DNA from: Cytobacillus dafuensis
Lineage (GTDB): Bacteria > Bacillota > Bacilli > Bacillales > Cytobacillaceae
Reading direction: 5' to 3'
DNA: 64,000 nucleotides
Assembly: GCF_007995155.1 (NCBI RefSeq)
Contig: NZ_CP042593.1
Span: 166,001-230,000, forward strand
Part shown: positions 60,518 through 64,000 of the stretch, piece after piece
How the letters are laid out: each line of letters opens with the position of its first letter
How positions within the stretch are numbered: position 1 is the first letter of the stretch
The notes under the pieces: model-generated
Seen by the model: only the letters and a program-made list of their open reading frames with translations
Database searches by the model: none
Told to the model about the DNA's origin: nothing
Program-made: the position numbers and the translations under genes

Positions 60518-61567
60518 ATGAACGAAACTATCATACTAGACATTCAACACCAAATTCCATTTGGTATGGTTATTGTTTTCTATATTTTTATAGCAGGGAT
60601 GAGTGCAGGGCTATATTTTTTTTCAACCCTCGGTCCCGTATTTGGAATAAAGAAAATGGAGCCCCTTGCAAAACCAGCTAGTGTTATGGCGTTAGCTGCA
60701 GTTATACCTGGTGTCCTTGCATTAATTGTTGATTTAGGTCAGCCTTTAAGATTCTATACTTTATTGTTCAGGTTTAATCCAAGCTCTGCGATGAGCTGGG
60801 GAACCTATATCTTAACAATATTTTCGATTTTGACTCTATTCTATATTTTCTTTTTATGGAAAAAAGACAGTAAGAAAGCTAAGTATTTTGGAATCGCAGG
60901 TCTTGTGTTTGCAATAGCATTAGGTTTGTATACAGGATTTTTGATTGCATTAGCGCCCGCACATCCGTTATGGAATTCAGCGATTATACCAGTTCTATTC
61001 TTGGTATCAGGATTGATCTCAGGATTAAGCATAATTAGTGTATGTGCGGTATTCTTCCCTAAGCTGACCGGGTTAAGTGACAAGAATTCGGAAGAGGTAA
61101 TGCACCATCTTAAAACTTGGTTTATTCTACTTGAATTGACTTTATTAGGAGCACATTTGCTTACATTATTTGTTTCAGATTCAGGCAAAGCGGTATTCAC
61201 TCATTTAGCCACAGGCGATAGAATGGTTTCATTCTTAGTCATTCAAATTGCAATTGGAATGGTGTTACCGTTAATCCTATTGTTAATAAGCAATTCGAAA
61301 ATAATTATGGGTATTTCAAGCTTCTTAAGTTTAATTGGTGTTTTCTTCTTACGTCTCAATATCATTATTGGCGGACAGGAACTTCCTAAAACTGGATCTA
61401 TGATGAATATACCCGAAAATGGTACACACGCGATGATTTTATCGTCTATTTTCATTGTATTAGCTGTTCTACTAATACTATTCTTACCTAAAATTGTTGA
61501 TATAGTATTAAATAGATTCATTACACCAAAACAATATGGAAATAAATCTAAACCACATGCAGGCTAA
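60518..61567 (+). CDS. NrfD/PsrC-like membrane anchor subunit
   Basis: The 349-residue protein has nine to ten transmembrane helices in the NrfD/PsrC pattern (FYIFIAGMSAGLYFFSTLG near the start, DLGQPLRFYTL and RFNPSSAMSWGTYIL). It carries quinol to the ferredoxin subunit. It starts two bases after the ferredoxin stop with GGAGG before the ATG. It completes the catalytic, chaperone, electron-transfer and anchor set. Confidence 0.93.
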   Translation: MNETIILDIQHQIPFGMVIVFYIFIAGMSAGLYFFSTLGPVFGIKKMEPLAKPASVMALAAVIPGVLALIVDLGQPLRFYTLLFRFNPSSAMSWGTYILTIFSILTLFYIFFLWKKDSKKAKYFGIAGLVFAIALGLYTGFLIALAPAHPLWNSAIIPVLFLVSGLISGLSIISVCAVFFPKLTGLSDKNSEEVMHHLKTWFILLELTLLGAHLLTLFVSDSGKAVFTHLATGDRMVSFLVIQIAIGMVLPLILLLISNSKIIMGISSFLSLIGVFFLRLNIIIGGQELPKTGSMMNIPENGTHAMILSSIFIVLAVLLILFLPKIVDIVLNRFITPKQYGNKSKPHAG

Positions 61568-61642
61568 CATTTCAGTGGAAATTAGTCGGTAACCGAATTG
61601 TGAAAAGGAATAGAGTCTAAGCGAAATATTAAACAAAATGTT

Positions 61643-61677
61643 GAGAGGATTTCTACTTTGTAGGAGTCCTCTTTTAA
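61643..61677 (+). terminator. Terminator of the reductase operon
   Basis: GAGGA pairs with TCCTC around a partly paired arm (TTTCTAC/GTAGGA), followed by TTTTAAT. Confidence 0.7.
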
Positions 61678-61794
61678 TATAAAGAGATCATGAAAATACG
61701 AGATATTCTCAAAAAAATAATGTGTTGTCTCGCTTCTTTTTTACACGTTAAGTATAAATTGTCAGCGCAGAAGATGATTCGACGCAGTTGCCAA

Positions 61795-61935
61795 TTTTAG
61801 GAATTAAGTACAACGGGCAGGATGTCCTAGTCGGGCGAATGCCACAGGACGTGGCATGTATGAGAGCGATAAGTTCAACTACGCCTCTGTCTTCGCCTTT
61901 CCAAGGCTCGCCAATCGGCGAGTTTTCTTTATTTG
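61795..61935. repeat. Dispersed repeat related to 46880-46972
   Basis: It shares GGATGT-CTAGT and TGCCACAGGACGTGGCA with the first copy. It continues into TTCGCC/GGCGA pairing with AAGGCTCGCC and CGGCGAGTTTTC at the end, which resembles a terminator. Confidence 0.6.
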
Positions 61936-61953
61936 CCTGAAAACGTTTTTATT

Positions 61954-61977
61954 TTTTAATCAAACGTTTGATTAAAA
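61954..61977. promoter_or_regulatory. Perfect 24-bp palindrome, TetR-type operator
   Basis: TTTTAATCAAAC and GTTTGATTAAAA meet exactly at 61965/61966 with no loop. Operators of TetR-family repressors of the ATCAAACGTTTGAT type look like this. No regulator gene is next to it in this window. Confidence 0.6.
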
Positions 61978-62301
61978 GCAGGAAAAAGCTAATATCAATG
62001 ATAAAAGTGGAATGAAAAGGAAGAAAAAGACTGTATACCAGCATTTGAATCGGATTCAAGCAGGAGGATAAAGCGGGGAAGAACTTAATTTCTTAAAGCT
62101 TCATTTACGGGAAATATTGAACATCTATAGACAGATGGTTGAATAGGATAGAGTTATCTATATATGAATAGGTTTTGATTTAGAAATTGTTAAACTTTAA
62201 GGATTTTGTGAAAAAATTGTAAAAAATTCGTAGAAGTATTATTAGTCAAGTAATATGTAAAAAGAGGAGATAATTTACGAAGCCTAGATGTAAAAATTAA
62301 A

Positions 62302-62493
62302 TTGTCAGTGAGGAGTTTTATAAGAAGTCTTACTCCTAAACTTAAATATGGCTTGAGACTATCAACTTTACAAGATTCTATTGATACATTGATATATGCT
62401 GCTTTGGTGTATGAAATAGGAGAAGATATCGAAGCAAGTTGGGTGCCTATCGAGAAAAATGTAAGTTTTTCTTATAGATTCAACCCGAATTGA
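62302..62493 (+). CDS. Uncertain short ORF, 63 residues
   Basis: It would start at TTG and read RSLTPKLKYGLRLSTLQDS, then DTLIYAALVYEIGED. No good ribosome site lies before the start, though AAAGAGGAGA is about 30 bases upstream. The translation looks protein-like but I do not recognise it. It may be a fragment. Confidence 0.3.
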   Translation: MSVRSFIRSLTPKLKYGLRLSTLQDSIDTLIYAALVYEIGEDIEASWVPIEKNVSFSYRFNPN

Positions 62494-62563
62494 TGATCAT
62501 TATGCTTTTATTTCCTATTCATGTCGTAAATTTGTTTTTATTCATTTTATATGGGAGCTATCT

Positions 62564-63052
62564 ATGGAAATCAATAAGAGGTTTTTGTATTTAGGAGTTG
62601 CATGGACATTATTATTTGCTTTCTTGAGTTTCTATTGGGCAATGGGGGGAATGTTTGGCGTTAGATCCCTAGGAGGTTCAATTTATGAAATGGCATTAAA
62701 TCCATCACAATCGTTTTTAGCAATTGTTTGGATGACTGGATTCATAAAATTGCTCGGAGCAGTATTGCTGACAATGCCGTTAATGAAATGGAGAAATTCT
62801 CTTATTCAAAAGTCACTCTATTTTGGAATAAAAATTTGTGGAATATTACTTTTTTTATATGGTTTGTTCAATTTCATAACAATCTCCTTGAATGCAATTG
62901 GTGTTTTAGACTTTACATTAGACAGATACTCTGCCTTCTGGAGATTAGTTTTTTGGGAGCCTTACTGGATGCTCGGAGGTTTATGCTACTTTTTTTCTAT
63001 TAAAAAATTTCGGAATGTAGAGTTACAAGATACAATTTCATCTAAACAATAA
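62564..63052 (+). CDS. DUF3995 membrane protein
   Basis: A 162-residue protein with four transmembrane helices, of the DUF3995 pattern (FYWAMGGMFGVRSLGG near residue 25, VLDFTLDRYSAFWRLVFWEP near 120). The first helix has the typical WTLLFAFLSFYWA. GGGAG precedes the ATG. Its function is unknown. Confidence 0.8.
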   Translation: MEINKRFLYLGVAWTLLFAFLSFYWAMGGMFGVRSLGGSIYEMALNPSQSFLAIVWMTGFIKLLGAVLLTMPLMKWRNSLIQKSLYFGIKICGILLFLYGLFNFITISLNAIGVLDFTLDRYSAFWRLVFWEPYWMLGGLCYFFSIKKFRNVELQDTISSKQ

Positions 63053-63122
63053 CTAGGGTCGTAATTTAAAATGATAGCAATTGTATGAATTTTGAGCCTC
63101 CACAATTGGGTCCTGGATTTAA

Positions 63123-63152
63123 TAGAAAGCTCAGGGCAACACTGAGCTTTCC
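63123..63152 (+). terminator. Terminator between convergent genes
   Basis: GAAAGCTCAG pairs with CTGAGCTTTC around GGCAACA. It lies between DUF3995 and the convergent pterin dehydratase gene. Confidence 0.75.
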
Positions 63153-63177
63153 ATATTATTAAAAGTTTAAATCTCAT

Positions 63178-63468
63178 CTACTCCGCATCAAATAAATCTT
63201 CAATCTCCCGAGCAAGCTTGAAATCCAACTCCGTCAAACCATTTTCACTCCAGGAGGTGAGGGAGACAATCACCATTTTGTATTGAATATTGAAAAAAGG
63301 GTGATGGTTTTCCTTTTCCGCAAGGGATGCGATTTGATTAACGAAAGCGATCCCGTCTAAGAACTCTTTGAAACGAAAGCGGCATTCAATCCATTTGCTG
63401 TCGATTCTTTTCCACTTAGGTAGTGTGGTTAGTTGCAGGGATACTTCTTCTTCACTTAATAGTGTCAT
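63178..63468 (-). CDS. phhB: Pterin-4a-carbinolamine dehydratase
   Basis: The 96-residue protein has the PCD signature: AEKENHHPFFNIQYKMV, with the two His and Pro, then LTSWSENGLTELDFKLA. It recycles the pterin cofactor of aromatic amino acid hydroxylases. Its start overlaps the stop of the upstream hydroxylase gene by four bases (ATGA), so they form one operon. Confidence 0.93.
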   Translation of the reverse strand: MTLLSEEEVSLQLTTLPKWKRIDSKWIECRFRFKEFLDGIAFVNQIASLAEKENHHPFFNIQYKMVIVSLTSWSENGLTELDFKLAREIEDLFDAE

Positions 63469-64000
63469 ACGGTTACATTCCTCCGATCGAAGATGACATC
63501 TAATCCATTTTTAATTAGTCGGACGTAGCGATCCTCCTTACTCAATTTTTTAAGCTGATCTAGTATTCGCTGTTTAAGTGATGATTCCCTGTCATGCTTT
63601 TCTAATAGTTCAAGGACTTCAAGCTGAAGAAGCCATTCTTCTGGGAATTCATCGAGAACTTTTCCTGCAATGATTTGGATGTGATGTCCATCCGTGAAAT
63701 TTGTTTCCCGAATTTGCCTTACTTCTGCATATAAATCTTCAAGAGGAGTATGAGTTTTTCCTTCTTGTTCATCGCATTCGTTTATTATTGGTTCACCATG
63801 GAATGACAGGTAATCGGCCGCGGTTGGGCGCGCAGATATGACTTGGCTACCCACCGCTAAATCATACGTACCCCAGGTTGGATGGAATAATACTTCATCC
63901 CCGTGTGTAACAAAGCATTCCGCTAAAGTGATTAAGACAAGTGAACCCTGATGAAAAACTAGGTCGGTCACATGACCAGAAACTTCAATACCACTTTCGA
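63465..64000 (-). CDS. Aromatic amino acid hydroxylase, C-terminal part, runs off the window
   Basis: The frame is open to the window edge (ESGIEVSGHVTDLVF before the internal GTG), so this is the 3' end of a longer gene. I see no hydroxylase core in this part. The segment HPTWGTYDLAVGSQVISARP and the helical end resemble the C-terminal extension of the roughly 580-residue Bacillus phenylalanine 4-monooxygenase-like enzymes. The linked pterin dehydratase strongly supports that call. It may start translation at the GTG at 63971 only if the gene were broken, for which there is no sign. Confidence 0.75.
   Translation of the reverse strand, partial: ESGIEVSGHVTDLVFHQGSLVLITLAECFVTHGDEVLFHPTWGTYDLAVGSQVISARPTAADYLSFHGEPIINECDEQEGKTHTPLEDLYAEVRQIRETNFTDGHHIQIIAGKVLDEFPEEWLLQLEVLELLEKHDRESSLKQRILDQLKKLSKEDRYVRLIKNGLDVIFDRRNVTV

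Larger units (their letters stand above)
61678..62301. other. Gene-free stretch with repeats and an operator-like palindrome
   Basis: It holds the repeat at 61795-61935, the palindrome at 61954-61977 and AT-rich sequence. No credible gene is present. Confidence 0.5.

Noticed and set aside
62048..62072. A short frame starting near the TetR-type palindrome
   Set aside because: It ends after about 19 codons and has no resemblance to a regulator.

Overview
The window is from a spore-forming Bacillaceae chromosome (Bacillus sensu lato). The gene order cwlD-salA-gerD-kbaA-pdaB-rrn operon-tRNAs, then rocF-sigW-rsiW-cdaA-cdaR-glmM-glmS, is the familiar Bacillus backbone. Sporulation and germination genes, a SigW autoregulatory promoter, a glmS ribozyme and several dispersed repeat types common in Bacillus support this. 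Species cannot be assigned from what is visible.

Layout. 1-4435: cell-wall, germination and sporulation genes. 4465-10533: tandem rrn promoters, 16S, 23S, 5S and eight tRNA genes. 10747-20009: arginase, a short Spo0E-like gene, the sigW-rsiW envelope-stress pair, then cdaA-cdaR-glmM-glmS (c-di-AMP and UDP-GlcNAc supply), with a four-unit 134-bp repeat array ahead of cdaA and a glmS ribozyme ahead of glmS. 20035-42620: a complete Tn7-like transposon inserted 25 bp after the glmS stop codon, with matching ends and a 5-bp ATTTT duplication. Its cargo is a type I restriction-modification system, two unrecognised genes (one nuclease-like), a Hachiman-like HamAB pair and small proteins. Its transposition genes are tnsA, tnsB, tnsC and two TniQ/TnsD-family genes, with a divergent Xre regulator. 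42621-64000: accessory chromosome with a GC-rich PadR/ABC-transporter cassette, a MerR regulator, a CPBP protease, small membrane proteins, an AcfC-like binding protein, two sets of anaerobic molybdoenzyme genes with FNR-type boxes, a PucR-type regulator, and the end of an aromatic amino acid hydroxylase operon.

Two things stand out. First, the Tn7-like element can be delimited to the base. It carries two TniQ proteins and no recognisable TnsE or Cas genes, its transposition genes lie at the end far from glmS, and its cargo is largely anti-phage. Second, the large subunit of the TtrA-like molybdoenzyme (56161-59229) is interrupted by one in-frame TGA exactly where the molybdenum-ligand Cys or Sec is expected. 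A small hairpin with a GGU loop follows it, so this is a candidate selenoprotein rather than a simple pseudogene.

How parts work together: glmM and glmS feed cell-wall precursors, while cdaA/cdaR link that supply to c-di-AMP. The transposon uses the 3' end of glmS as a safe docking site and supplies its own terminator just inside its glmS-side end. The molybdoenzyme operon (catalytic subunit, TorD-like chaperone, four-cluster ferredoxin, NrfD-like anchor) looks like an anaerobic respiratory reductase under FNR control.
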